From NCBI GenBank assembly GCA_046343015.1, contig JBKDOL010000115.1, forward strand, positions 62,001 to 126,000: a stretch of 64,000 nt of DNA, read 5' to 3'. The notes under the pieces are model-generated. The model was not told the origin of the DNA. It was given only the letters and a program-made list of their open reading frames with translations, and did no database searches. This DNA comes from BJ22 sp021298375 (lineage in GTDB: Bacteria > Planctomycetota > Planctomycetia > Pirellulales > Pirellulaceae). The translations under genes were made by a program, and so were the position numbers. This document shows positions 1-8,470 of the stretch, in pieces (the first letter of the stretch is position 1; each line of letters opens with the position of its first letter).

Positions 1-1419
1 GAAATCGCCCCGGGCCCGGAGTACAAGGGCATTCAGGCTGAGGTGCTGTCCGAGGGACGCCATTTCCGCAATCCGTTCAACTGGGATTGGGAAATTTATC
101 CGATGGTTGAAATCCCCGAAGGAAAAATGGGCGTTCGCGTCCGGCTCTTCGGTGACGACTTGCCGGAGGGGCACTTCGTCGCCACGCTGGCGACAGAAAA
201 GGGGATCATCCCGCAGGAGCTGACTCCGGGCCGCTACGCCATTAATGCCAAAGTCGTCGACAAGGCGACCGGCCGGGATGCGCTGCCACGCCCCAAGGCT
301 GACTTCGCCGAAATCATCGAGTTGCACGAGCCGGTCACTATCCCGGCCGGTTTCAAAGGCGTCGTCACCAATCTCTCCGGGCCGCTCCCGGACAAGCCGA
401 ACCAGTTACTCGTCCCCACCGGTCAACGCGGCGTACAGGAACAGCCGCTGGATGAGGGGACCTACTACATGAACCCCTACATGTACCGGATTGAGCTGGT
501 CGACTGCCGCTCGCAACGATTCAACCTTTCCGAAAATTACGACATGGGCTTTCCCAGCAAGGACGGCTTTTGGGTGTCGCTGGACGGAATCATTGAGTTC
601 CGCGTCAAGCCCGAGATGGCCGCTCGCGTGTACGTGACCTACAACGAACTGGAAAATGATCAGGACCGGATCCACGCTCTGGACCAGGAGCTGATCAAAA
701 AAGTGATTATGCCGAACACGCGTTCCTTCTGCCGCCTGCGTGGCTCGAACGCGTCGGGCCGCGACTTTATCAGCGGTGAGACCCGCTCCGCCTTCCAGGC
801 CGAGTTCCAGGAGGCGATCCGCAAGACTTGCGAAGAGCAGGGGATCGAGATCATTCAGGCCTTGATCACGCGAATCAATCCACCTCAGGCGATTGCCAGC
901 CCGGTTCGAGACCGCGAAGTCGCCAATCAGCAGATGAAACAGTACCAGCAGGAAAAGCTCCAGCAGGAGCAGGAAGCCAAGCTGGCGACTGAAAAGGCCA
1001 TGGTGGATCAGAAAAAGCGGATGGTCGCTTCGGAACGGGAAGTGATCAAGCTGACGACAGAGGCCAAGCGACGTCAGGAAGTTGCCCTGGCCGAGGCGAC
1101 GCGCGACAAGGAAGTTGCCGTCGAAGAGTTGGCTGCCGCCAAGGATAAAGCTGCCGCCATTCTCTCGCAGAAAACTGCAGAAGCAGCCAAAGTCCGCTTC
1201 GAAAACGAAGCCACTGCCGCGGGTTGGAAACGCTCGGTCGAGGCCTTCAACGGAGATGGAAGTGCCTTTGCCCGCTATGTCCTCTATCAGAAACTCGCTC
1301 CCGGATTTCGTTCCATCATGACCAATACGGCGGACTCGCCGCTGATGGACATGTTCCGCGGCTTGCAATCAGGCACGTCGCCGGCAGCACCGGCGAAGCC
1401 GTCGACCAGCGACCAATGA
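1..1419 (+). CDS. SPFH/band-7 domain protein (5' truncated by window edge)
   Basis: The reading frame is open from base 1, so the GTG at 43 is not a believable start and the true start lies outside the window. The visible part has the beta-rich SPFH/prohibitin-like core (for example IPAGFKGVVTNLSG, and a repeat of the motif in the next gene) followed by a long charged, heptad-rich helix of K/E/Q/A residues at about residues 300-390, the usual flotillin-like coiled coil, and a small C-terminal segment. SPFH proteins form ring-shaped membrane microdomain scaffolds. The next gene is a paralogue 75 bp downstream on the same strand, so the two probably form a hetero-oligomer. No specific substrate can be inferred. 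Confidence 0.88.
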   Translation, partial: EIAPGPEYKGIQAEVLSEGRHFRNPFNWDWEIYPMVEIPEGKMGVRVRLFGDDLPEGHFVATLATEKGIIPQELTPGRYAINAKVVDKATGRDALPRPKADFAEIIELHEPVTIPAGFKGVVTNLSGPLPDKPNQLLVPTGQRGVQEQPLDEGTYYMNPYMYRIELVDCRSQRFNLSENYDMGFPSKDGFWVSLDGIIEFRVKPEMAARVYVTYNELENDQDRIHALDQELIKKVIMPNTRSFCRLRGSNASGRDFISGETRSAFQAEFQEAIRKTCEEQGIEIIQALITRINPPQAIASPVRDREVANQQMKQYQQEKLQQEQEAKLATEKAMVDQKKRMVASEREVIKLTTEAKRRQEVALAEATRDKEVAVEELAAAKDKAAAILSQKTAEAAKVRFENEATAAGWKRSVEAFNGDGSAFARYVLYQKLAPGFRSIMTNTADSPLMDMFRGLQSGTSPAAPAKPSTSDQ

Positions 1420-1481
1420 CCCGGTCGGCGATAGTTCGTCACGCGACTTTATCAATCGAACCAAGCAGAATTCCTCCGGAC

Positions 1482-1486
1482 GGGAG
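1482..1486 (+). promoter_or_regulatory. Shine-Dalgarno GGGAG deciding the GTG 1495 start
   Basis: GGGAG lies 8 nt upstream of GTG 1495 and only 2 nt upstream of TTG 1489. Normal spacing supports the GTG as start of the second SPFH gene. Confidence 0.55.
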
Positions 1487-1494
1487 ATTTGAAC

Positions 1495-3111
1495 GTGAAA
1501 AGAGTTGGAGCCTTAGTTATTCTCGCGCTGCTGGCCCTGTTCGCCTGGCAAGCCTTTGAATGGACCGTCAATCGGGTCTATGTTCCCGAAGGACGCAGCC
1601 TGCAACTGCAGTACAAGGGCCCCTTTTTCGGCAGCCTGTTTGGCGAGCCGAAATACGCATCCCCCGGCTTTTGGGCGGAAGAGGGCGAAATCGGAGTCCG
1701 CAAGGAGCTGCGCGGACCGGGGCGGCACTTCTACTGCCCCATCTGGTGGAACCGGGTACTCGTCGATGACGTGCTGATCGCCCCGGGCCAAGTCGGAATC
1801 GTCACTTGCAAGCTGGGCAAGGACCTCCCCGCAGGCCAGTTCCTTGTCGATGGCGATATCGGCAACACCGAGTACAAGGGAATTCTCCGCAAAGCAATGA
1901 CCCCGGGCCGCTATCGCATCAATCCGTATGGCTACGAAATAAAGATCGTCGACACCGTCTCGGAACCATCCGGTGTCCAAGTCAAGCACAGCGGCTGGGT
2001 CGACATCCCTGCAGGATTTGTCGGTGTGGTCACCAATCTTGCCGATGACCCGGCGACCGGCGAAAAGCAAGGCGTGCAGTCGACCGTGCTGCAACCCGGC
2101 ATCTACCCGATTAATGGCCGGGAACAACAAGTCGATATTGTCGGTATCGGTTACTGGGAAACGACACTGGGTGTGGAGAAGAGCCGCAAGAGCGATGGAA
2201 CCTTGAATCTTGACTCCTCCGGCGAGCCGGTTGTCCAGGACGGTGAAATGGGAATCAACTTCCCCTCCTCCGACGGCTTCAACATTCAAATGGACTTTAC
2301 CGCTATCTGGGGGCTGACCCCGGAACAGGCTCCTCATGCAGTCTCGGCTTTCGGCAATATCTCCGCAGTCGAGAACAAGGTGATCCTCCCGCAGACCGAA
2401 TCGATCTGCCGCAACAACGGCTCGCGCTACACGGCGGTGCAACTGCTGGTCGGTGAGGATCGCGAGCGATTCCAGCAGCAAATCGTCCAAGAGTTCCAGA
2501 AAGTTCTCGCCGAAAAACAGGTCACCTTGCAATACGGCCTGGTCCGGCACATCTACATTCCCCGCGAAGTTCGCGAGCCCATTCAGATGGCGTTCGTCGC
2601 CGATGAACTCAAACTGACTCGCGAACAGGAACAGCTGACCGCCCGGATGGAGGCCTTGCTCCGCGAGGCGGAACAATCCGTTGAACTCGAAAAGGAACGG
2701 GTTCAGGTCGATACCGATCGCAAATTCCAGTCCGCGGTTGCCGACGGCGATCGCCAAGCCAAACAGATGGATGCCCAAACGGCTCGCCAGGTAGCGCAAA
2801 TCGAGCGGCAAACCGCGGAACTCAAGGCTGAGGCGGCGACCGTGCTGGCCGAGGCGACGAGTGAAGGCCAGCAGATGATCGAAGAGGCCAAGGCCGAAAA
2901 GTTTGGGCTGGCCGTCAAAGCATTCGGCAATCCGAATGCCTTCAACGACTGGACCTTTGCCACGAACTTGCCTGAGGAGATGGAGTTAAAATTCCTCTAC
3001 GCCGGGCCCGGTACGCTTTGGACCGACTCCCAAGACCTTGGCCTGAGAGCCATGATTCCGGTCGACCAAAACGCTCCCGCAGCGCCCTTGGGGTCGGACA
3101 AGAAGAAGTAA
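1495..3111 (+). CDS. SPFH/band-7 domain membrane protein, paralogue of the upstream gene
   Basis: About 538 residues. A hydrophobic anchor begins almost at the N-terminus (ALVILALLALFAW), then an SPFH core with IPAGFVGVVTNLADDP matching the upstream protein, then a long coiled coil of E/Q/A/R residues (about 375-470) and a C-terminal cap. A TTG at 1489 also opens the frame, but GGGAG at 1482-1486 sits 8 nt before GTG 1495 and only 2 nt before the TTG, so GTG 1495 is preferred. It is probably co-transcribed with the preceding paralogue. The acidic segment of the core (about residues 225-260) looks like an insertion relative to the first copy. Likely role: membrane scaffold or quality control; function not specified by sequence. 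Confidence 0.9.
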   Translation: MKRVGALVILALLALFAWQAFEWTVNRVYVPEGRSLQLQYKGPFFGSLFGEPKYASPGFWAEEGEIGVRKELRGPGRHFYCPIWWNRVLVDDVLIAPGQVGIVTCKLGKDLPAGQFLVDGDIGNTEYKGILRKAMTPGRYRINPYGYEIKIVDTVSEPSGVQVKHSGWVDIPAGFVGVVTNLADDPATGEKQGVQSTVLQPGIYPINGREQQVDIVGIGYWETTLGVEKSRKSDGTLNLDSSGEPVVQDGEMGINFPSSDGFNIQMDFTAIWGLTPEQAPHAVSAFGNISAVENKVILPQTESICRNNGSRYTAVQLLVGEDRERFQQQIVQEFQKVLAEKQVTLQYGLVRHIYIPREVREPIQMAFVADELKLTREQEQLTARMEALLREAEQSVELEKERVQVDTDRKFQSAVADGDRQAKQMDAQTARQVAQIERQTAELKAEAATVLAEATSEGQQMIEEAKAEKFGLAVKAFGNPNAFNDWTFATNLPEEMELKFLYAGPGTLWTDSQDLGLRAMIPVDQNAPAAPLGSDKKK

Positions 3112-3163
3112 CGCGTGGCCGGCCGCCGCCGCTCGGAAAATTCCACACCCAACGGCCATCCGC

Positions 3164-3637
3164 TCAATCGTCAAGCGCCGACTCGAAGGCCGACCGGTAG
3201 TGGACGACTCGCGGCCGTTCTTTGCCGGCCGCGAAGTCGATGGCAATCACGTCAAACCGCACGGCGACCCGCTTGAGTTGGTGTTTGCGAAGATACGCGA
3301 CGGCGGCTCGCGAGATTCGCAACTGCTTCTCATCGTCGACAGCTTCCTCCGGAGTACCCCGGTCGAGGCCGCTGCGGGTCTTCACTTCGACAAAGACAAT
3401 CGTCCGGCCGTCCACAGCCACGAGGTCGAGCTCAGAATAGCGCGTCCGGCAGTTCCGCTCCAGAATCAGATAACCGCGACACAGCAGCCAGCGTTCCGCC
3501 AGCCGCTCGCCTTGCTTGCCCAGCGGCAATCCGGATTCGCTCCGCGCGGCGATTCGGAGTGGAAAACGAGGGTGGTAGAGCAACGAATACCAGAGCGAGC
3601 GGAGCGTTTGTCCGATACTCGACCAGCCCAACCGCAT
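3164..3637 (-). CDS. YraN family (UPF0102) putative endonuclease
   Basis: 157 residues, a little longer than the usual 120-130 because of an N-terminal extension. The family core is clear: GKQGERLAERWL (about 40-51), then the PD-(D/E)xK-like nuclease signature with ELDLVA (D71) and VFVEVKTRS (E84, K86). YraN proteins resemble Holliday-junction resolvase/restriction-type nucleases; their cellular role is poorly defined. The gene is convergent with the SPFH pair and its stop lies 52 bp from theirs. A 14-bp tandem repeat array lies just upstream of its ATG and so may overlap its promoter or leader. Confidence 0.9.
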   Translation of the reverse strand: MRLGWSSIGQTLRSLWYSLLYHPRFPLRIAARSESGLPLGKQGERLAERWLLCRGYLILERNCRTRYSELDLVAVDGRTIVFVEVKTRSGLDRGTPEEAVDDEKQLRISRAAVAYLRKHQLKRVAVRFDVIAIDFAAGKERPRVVHYRSAFESALDD

Positions 3638-3673
3638 CCCGTTTACTCTCTGCGATTTGCCCCTTGTAATTCA

Positions 3674-3738
3674 GCACTCGCGATTTAGCACTCGCGATTT
3701 AGTGCTCGCGATTTACCCCGCGCGATTTACCCCGCGAG
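3674..3738. repeat. 14-bp tandem repeat array, about 4.6 units
   Basis: Units GCACTCGCGATTTA at 3674-3687 and 3688-3701 are identical, then GTGCTCGCGATTTA, CCCCGCGCGATTTA and a partial CCCCGCGAG. A degenerate relative occurs just before it near 3648-3660. It lies between yraN and the next minus-strand gene, 37 bp from the yraN start codon. Confidence 0.9.
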
Positions 3739-3839
3739 AAAATCACGGCCCGAGTTGAATTCGAATGAACTCTGACTGAGTTCAGGGTCCATGCCGGGGG
3801 AGAGCGAGGCGAGCGTCGGTCAGTTCCACCAGCGACCAG

Positions 3840-4685
3840 CTACTCTCCGCCATCTTTCTTGACGTTTTCCTCAACTGCCGGTGTGCTCGCTTCAGCCGGA
3901 GCCGCAGCCGGAGTCACCGCAGCCGGAGTCACCGCAGCCGGAGCCACCGCAGCCGGAGCCGCCGCAGCTTCGGCAGCGGGTGCGTTCCCTGTCGCCCCGG
4001 TTTCTGCGGGAGGTTCGGGGAACGTAATATCAGGTCGCTTGGGCAATTCACCCATCGGAGCGACCGAGGTCTTTTTGTAGGCGTCGTAGAAGGCAACGAT
4101 TTCGGGCTGAGCCAAACGGGCCAGGGCCTGCTTGGAGGGTTCACCGTAAACGGTGGTGCCAGCTTCATCGATGATTTTCTGATAGATCTTTTTCGCTTCG
4201 TCAAATTCGCCCAGGCTCTCCAGACAGTAGGCCAAGGAATAGGTCGCCCGCTGGGTCAACTCCGGGTTTTTCTTGACGGGCGAATCGAGCAGTTTCTGGT
4301 AAGCCTTTTTGGCTTTTTCCATACTTCGGATCGCGGCCGAGGTATCGGAATTGAGCGTGCTCAGCCCGGTCCTCATTTCCACATCGCCGGCCAATTGCAA
4401 GGCCCACATGCTTGATTCGGCCTCAGGATACTCTTCGGCGAGGTTCAGCAGATGCGAGGTCTGGCGATCGAGGGAAAAGGTGTTGATCGCTGAACTCAGG
4501 TTCTGCCACTGGGTTGCCTGGAGGTCGGCTCGCGACTTGAAAAAGAAGGCGGCTGCGAAGGTCAACGCGATCAAGGCGATGATGCCAAACAGGATTTGGC
4601 CGACGTAGGGGCGGAGATGACCGAACTTCTGGTCCAACCATTCAATCAGTTCGTTCTTTTCCAACTGTTCCGTTTGCTTGTTCAT
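3840..4685 (-). CDS. membrane-anchored tetratricopeptide-like protein
   Basis: 281 residues from ATG 4685; the frame extends 26 codons further but ATG 4685 begins the recognisable N-terminus MNKQTEQLEK. One transmembrane helix follows at about residues 28-49 (ILFGIIALIALTFAAAFFF). Residues 60-205 are helical with TPR-like pairs, for example a repeat ending YSLAYCLESLGEFDEAKKIYQ. The C-terminal 60 residues are Ala/Pro rich with tandem TPAAV-type units encoded by a 15-bp repeat. The layout (short cytoplasmic N-terminus, one helix, TPR in the periplasm) resembles YfgM-type proteins, which act in envelope protein quality control; the match is by architecture only. Confidence 0.75.
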   Translation of the reverse strand: MNKQTEQLEKNELIEWLDQKFGHLRPYVGQILFGIIALIALTFAAAFFFKSRADLQATQWQNLSSAINTFSLDRQTSHLLNLAEEYPEAESSMWALQLAGDVEMRTGLSTLNSDTSAAIRSMEKAKKAYQKLLDSPVKKNPELTQRATYSLAYCLESLGEFDEAKKIYQKIIDEAGTTVYGEPSKQALARLAQPEIVAFYDAYKKTSVAPMGELPKRPDITFPEPPAETGATGNAPAAEAAAAPAAVAPAAVTPAAVTPAAAPAEASTPAVEENVKKDGGE

Positions 4686-5007
4686 GGATTCCGCCAAAGG
4701 GACCTGCTGAGAGTGCCAACAATTAAGCCCGTCAGTATAAATTTTCGCGAAACGTGCGGTCAACCCAGAATTGGCTGCGGGAAACCCTGAAGTTCTCCCC
4801 TAACCAGTCGGTCAACTCGGAGAGAAGGGGGGTGGGCGACCTGAAATTCATGGCTAGGATTGTGCCGGCTTCGGCAGTGGAACTGCCAAGGCGGATAGAC
4901 GGCACACGCCCCGGTTAGAAAGCTGCCCAAACGCGTGCCGAGCCGACTTCGGCCCTTTTTCCGCCAACTGCCGCCGTTTTTGCTTCGCTTCCTTCGCGCT
5001 GACCTGT

Positions 5008-5083
5008 TCCAGCAGCTTTAGTCCCAGCAGCTTTTGTCCGAGCAGTGTTTCTGTCCCAGCAGTGTTTTTCCCAGCAGTTTTCG
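5008..5083. repeat. 14-17-bp imperfect tandem repeat upstream of helicase gene
   Basis: Five imperfect units built on TCCCAGCAG followed by a T-rich tail: TCCAGCAGCTTTAG, TCCCAGCAGCTTTTG, TCCGAGCAGTGTTTCTG, TCCCAGCAGTGTTTTT, CCCAGCAGTTTTCG. The array ends 5 bp before the ATG at 5088, so it occupies the leader of the helicase mRNA and leaves no obvious Shine-Dalgarno sequence. Confidence 0.8.
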
Positions 5084-5087
5084 ATTC

Positions 5088-7061
5088 ATGTCGGGTTTGA
5101 ATCCTCCCCAACGCGCCGCCGTGAACCACAAGTTCGGCCCGCTGCTTGTTCTGGCGGGAGCCGGAACCGGAAAAACCCGAGTGATCACCTTTCGGATCGC
5201 CAAACTGATTGGCGGCGGCTGCCCTCCCGACCGGATCCTCGGAGTCACGTTCACCAACAAGGCCGCGAACGAAATGCAGGAGCGGCTGGGGAAACTGCTC
5301 CCCAAGAAGTCCAAGGCCAAGCCGCTCATCACGACCTTTCACTCACTCTGCGTGCGAATTCTGCGGCGGAACATCGAGCTTTTGGGATATCCCCCCAAAT
5401 TCCAGATTTACTGCGGCGGCGAGCAGGAGAGCCTGGCCCGGAAAGTCTTGCGCGAAATCAATGTCTCGGATGCCGTCCTTGCGCCCAATCAGTTGCTGTT
5501 TCAAATCAGCTCCTGGAAATCGCGCCGCATTCATCCCGATGATGCCGAATCGCTGGCCGACGACGACCGCTCGACCGTCGCCGCGATCGGCTACCGCCGG
5601 TACCAGCAACAACTCCGCACGCTGGGAGCAGTCGATTTCGACGACCTGTTGCTGTTGACCGAGCGACTGTTTGAACAAGATCGCGACGTGCGCGAGCGCG
5701 AGGCGGAGCGATTTGATTTTATTCTGGTCGACGAATACCAGGACACCAATGACAGCCAGTATCGGATTGTCCGGGCCCTCGCCCAAGCGCACCAGAATCT
5801 GTGTGTCGTGGGCGATGATGACCAATCGATCTACGGCTGGCGGGGAGCCGAGGTCGCTCACATCCTCGGCTTTAAAAACGACTGGCCCACGGCGACAACC
5901 ATCTGGCTGGAAGATAACTATCGATCGACCAGCGAAATCCTGACCCTCGCCAATCGCCTGATCAAGTACAACCGCGTCCGGCATGACAAAATCCTCCGCC
6001 CGTCCCGCGAGGGGGGCGAGCCTCCGCAAATCCTCCAGTTCCCCGACGAAACGAAAGAGGCCGAGCAAACAGTCGCCTCGATCGTTTCACGCATGGCCAA
6101 CCACAAGCGCGAGCCGCGCGACTTCGCGATCCTCTTTCGAACCAACGAACAGCCACGGCCTTTTGAAGCCGCTTTGCGGAAAGCCAAAATCCCCTACGTG
6201 CTCGTCGGCGGCATGTCGTTTTTCGATCGCAAGGAAGTGCAGGATACGATCGCCTACCTGCGATTGCTGGATGGTGAGCAAGACGACCTGCCCCTGCTGC
6301 GAATCATCAATCGTCCGGCCCGGGGCATCGGCAAGTCGGCACTGGAAGCTCTGCAGCAACAGTCGCGGAAATCCAACGTCAGCATCACCCAAATGCTCTT
6401 CACCCCGCACGAGCGCCCCAGCGGCCTCCCCAGTGCGGCTCACAAAGGGCTCGACGATCTCGCCGCCGCCCTGCTGAACGCCCGCAGGATTGCCGAGCAA
6501 TCTCTGGTAGACGCCGTCAACCGCCTGATCGTGGACGTCAACTACGAACAGGAGATCAATCGGCTCTACAGCGAACCGGACGACCGCACCGCCCGCATGA
6601 ACACCGTCCAGCAGGTCGTCAATTCATTGGGACAATACGTTCAAGAAGCCAAACAACCCAAGCTCGGCGAGTTCCTCGATCAGATGCTGCTGGGCGAGCG
6701 CGACGCCAATGACGACAAGGAAAAGCAACTGAATAAAAACGCCGTCGTGCTGATGACGCTGCACAGTGCCAAAGGACTGGAGTTTCCCGAAGTCTACCTG
6801 GTCGGCCTCGAAGAAGGAATTCTGCCGCACCACCGCAGTCTGGAGGATGATGAGAAAGGTGTCGACGAAGAGCGACGACTCGCCTATGTCGGCGTCACGC
6901 GAGCGGAAGAACGGCTGACGCTCTCACTCAGCCTCTCGCGGATGAAATGGGGTAAACCCCGGCCGACAATTCCCAGTCGTTTTCTTTACGAAATGACCGG
7001 CAAGGCCGATCACCCGAATTACCTCAAGACGACCGGGAGGTCCGCAAAAAAAGTCGAGTGA
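5088..7061 (+). CDS. UvrD/PcrA/Rep-type superfamily 1 DNA helicase
   Basis: 657 residues from ATG 5088; the frame opens at 5034 but the first 18 codons are repeat DNA, and the family N-terminus LNPPQRAAV starts right after this ATG. All SF1A motifs are present in order: Walker A AGAGTGKT (23-30), Ia TFTNKAANEM (54-63), II VDEYQDTN (about 218), III GDDDQSIYGWRGA, IV EDNYRST, V TLHSAKGLEF, VI YVGVTRAEERL. The protein ends soon after motif VI, without the long C-terminal tail of PcrA/UvrD, so its length is Rep-like. Expected role: 3'-5' unwinding in repair or replication restart. PcrA versus Rep cannot be settled from the sequence alone. Confidence 0.93.
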   Translation: MSGLNPPQRAAVNHKFGPLLVLAGAGTGKTRVITFRIAKLIGGGCPPDRILGVTFTNKAANEMQERLGKLLPKKSKAKPLITTFHSLCVRILRRNIELLGYPPKFQIYCGGEQESLARKVLREINVSDAVLAPNQLLFQISSWKSRRIHPDDAESLADDDRSTVAAIGYRRYQQQLRTLGAVDFDDLLLLTERLFEQDRDVREREAERFDFILVDEYQDTNDSQYRIVRALAQAHQNLCVVGDDDQSIYGWRGAEVAHILGFKNDWPTATTIWLEDNYRSTSEILTLANRLIKYNRVRHDKILRPSREGGEPPQILQFPDETKEAEQTVASIVSRMANHKREPRDFAILFRTNEQPRPFEAALRKAKIPYVLVGGMSFFDRKEVQDTIAYLRLLDGEQDDLPLLRIINRPARGIGKSALEALQQQSRKSNVSITQMLFTPHERPSGLPSAAHKGLDDLAAALLNARRIAEQSLVDAVNRLIVDVNYEQEINRLYSEPDDRTARMNTVQQVVNSLGQYVQEAKQPKLGEFLDQMLLGERDANDDKEKQLNKNAVVLMTLHSAKGLEFPEVYLVGLEEGILPHHRSLEDDEKGVDEERRLAYVGVTRAEERLTLSLSLSRMKWGKPRPTIPSRFLYEMTGKADHPNYLKTTGRSAKKVE

Positions 7062-7362
7062 GAACAGGAACGCAGTTGAGCCTGAAACTGGCCGGGAACT
7101 GAAGGCAGGAGCCCCGCTCAACTCGCCAAACTTCTCCTCGCCCGCCATACTGCTCCTCGCGGAGAGACGTTGGAGCGCCAAGCAAGTCCGGCCGAGCTTC
7201 TCCGTATCCGGCTGCGGACTGTCAGCGGACGGTGCCGAGTGCGCGGGCTGTACAGTGTGCTTGGGCTGACCCGCGTTGTCGGCCTTTCGCAACCGTTTTG
7301 AAAACAGGCGCCGTGCAGCCCGAAAAGAGAGCCGCAGCAGAACAGCGGCAACCAATAACTAC

Positions 7363-7400
7363 AAAAAAACCCCACCGATTGCTTGCGCAACACGGCGGGG
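7363..7400 (-). terminator. Rho-independent terminator on the minus strand
   Basis: On the minus strand CCCCGCCG pairs with CGGTGGGG, and the inner TTGC/GCAA pair closes a small loop; TTTTTTT follows directly (7369-7363). The plus strand has A rather than T next to the stem, so the terminator is one-directional and cannot serve the helicase gene. Confidence 0.8.
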
Positions 7401-7451
7401 CCGGAACAGAGAAGAGGCCGATTGAGCAGCCTGCGAATCCGCGGCTGCTCG
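7363..7451 (-). ncRNA. candidate small RNA, about 89 nt, two hairpins
   Basis: Read on the minus strand. A possible -10 box TAAGAT (7463-7458), with a weak -35 TAGACT 16 nt further up, precedes a first hairpin at 7450-7424: GAGCAGCC pairs with GGCTGCTC, extended by GCG/CGC around a GATT loop with one bulged A. A linker of about 23 nt leads to a second GC-rich hairpin (7400-7370) followed by seven T residues, a textbook intrinsic terminator. No minus-strand protein gene lies between this terminator and the genes beyond 9321, so the terminator needs a short transcript of its own. It does not resemble 6S, SRP or tmRNA as far as I can see. The promoter is the weak part of the case. Confidence 0.5.
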
Positions 7452-7557
7452 ATCAAAATCTTAACAGTCCCGCTTTCGAAGTCTAGAAAATTCGAGAAAT
7501 TTCCTTCACATTTTTGCCTGTGAGGCAGGGGCTTCACGCGCCTCGACAATCACCAAA

Positions 7558-7563
7558 AAGGAG
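7558..7563 (+). promoter_or_regulatory. Shine-Dalgarno AAGGAG supporting a TTG start
   Basis: AAGGAG is 6 nt upstream of TTG 7570, supporting this rare start codon for the inositol-monophosphatase-type gene. Confidence 0.7.
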
Positions 7564-7569
7564 CCTGTA

Positions 7570-8361
7570 TTGGGGTCCCAGCCCGACGAATTGCGTGGAT
7601 TTTTAAGTGCCGCTCACTCCGCAGCCGCTGCCGCTGGCAACCTGTTGATGGAAGCCATGGGACGGGTCGCCGTTCGGGAAAAGTCTCCCGGCGACCTCGT
7701 CACCGAGGCTGATCACGCTTCGCAGGCCTTGATTCAGCAGAGTCTGCTCCAGCAGTTTCCAGCCCACCTCTTCTGGGGCGAGGAGTCGGATCGTCCAGCG
7801 AACTGGGCCAGCGACTACTGCTGGGTAATCGACCCGCTCGACGGCACCAAGAACTTCGTGCACCAGCTTCCCTCGTTCAGTGTCTCAATTGCCCTCTTGC
7901 ACCGGGGAGAGCCAGTGGTGGGTGTCGTTCATGATCCCTGGCTCAGGGAGACGTTCACGGCGTTCAAAGGAGGCGGGGCCGAATGGAATGGAAAACCAAT
8001 TCACCCCAGTCGCTGTCGCAGCCTGCGCCAGTCGCTGCTTGTTTTCAGTTTTCCCTCACAAGTCACAGCCGAGACGGCCGAACTCCGCCGCTTTAATCGA
8101 GTGGTCAGACACGCCACGCTCCGGAGACTCGGGTCGGCAGCGTTGAATCTCTGCTATGTCGCCGCGGGCCGCCTCGATGGCTACTGGGGCTCGACGCTCA
8201 ATCTGTGGGATATCGCCGCAGGCATGTTGATTGCCCAAGAGGCCGGGGCCTTTGCAACGCATCTCGAAGGTGGACCAATCGATTGGGCTGACCCCCGATT
8301 TGTTGCCACCGCGACTCGCGAATTGCATGCCGAATTGCAGCCGCTGCTGCAATTGGATTGA
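7570..8361 (+). CDS. inositol-monophosphatase family protein
   Basis: 263 residues, normal family length, TTG start backed by AAGGAG. The metal-binding motifs of the Li-sensitive phosphatase fold are intact: TEADHA (46-50), GEES (70-73), WVIDPLDGTKNF (85-96) and LWDIAAGMLIAQEAGA (212-227, Asp214). Such enzymes hydrolyse inositol-1-phosphate or related sugar phosphates, or 3'-phosphoadenosine 5'-phosphate in CysQ-like members; the substrate is not evident. It stands 109 bp upstream of an unknown gene on the same strand. Confidence 0.92.
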   Translation: MGSQPDELRGFLSAAHSAAAAAGNLLMEAMGRVAVREKSPGDLVTEADHASQALIQQSLLQQFPAHLFWGEESDRPANWASDYCWVIDPLDGTKNFVHQLPSFSVSIALLHRGEPVVGVVHDPWLRETFTAFKGGGAEWNGKPIHPSRCRSLRQSLLVFSFPSQVTAETAELRRFNRVVRHATLRRLGSAALNLCYVAAGRLDGYWGSTLNLWDIAAGMLIAQEAGAFATHLEGGPIDWADPRFVATATRELHAELQPLLQLD

Positions 8362-8470
8362 CTGGCCGAAACATTTTTTCACCTCGGCGCCCAGCTTGTG
8401 CAAGGCCGATAAACTTTGCAGCATGGTAATAGGACCCGAGAGAGTTCCAGCAGAAACAGAGTGAACCGGA

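Larger units (their letters stand above)
7062..7569. other. gene-free interval of about 500 bp
   Basis: No convincing protein gene. A minus-strand frame across 7118-7549 is rich in Arg, Cys and Ser and has no family features. The right half holds a candidate minus-strand small RNA with its own terminator. The last 60 bp hold the leader of the inositol-monophosphatase gene. Confidence 0.6.

Noticed and set aside
1513..2811. 432-residue minus-strand frame
   Set aside because: Antisense to the second SPFH gene; no family features.
3674..3738. possible CRISPR array
   Set aside because: Units are 14 bp and directly adjacent with no unique spacers, so it is a simple tandem repeat.
3767..3783. hairpin GAACTC-TGACT-GAGTTC in the spacer before the TPR-like gene
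   Set aside because: Only 6 bp of stem and no T tract; too weak to call a terminator.
7118..7549. 143-residue minus-strand frame in the helicase-monophosphatase spacer
   Set aside because: Arg/Ser/Cys-rich, lacks a ribosome-binding site and crosses the terminator hairpin of the small RNA candidate.
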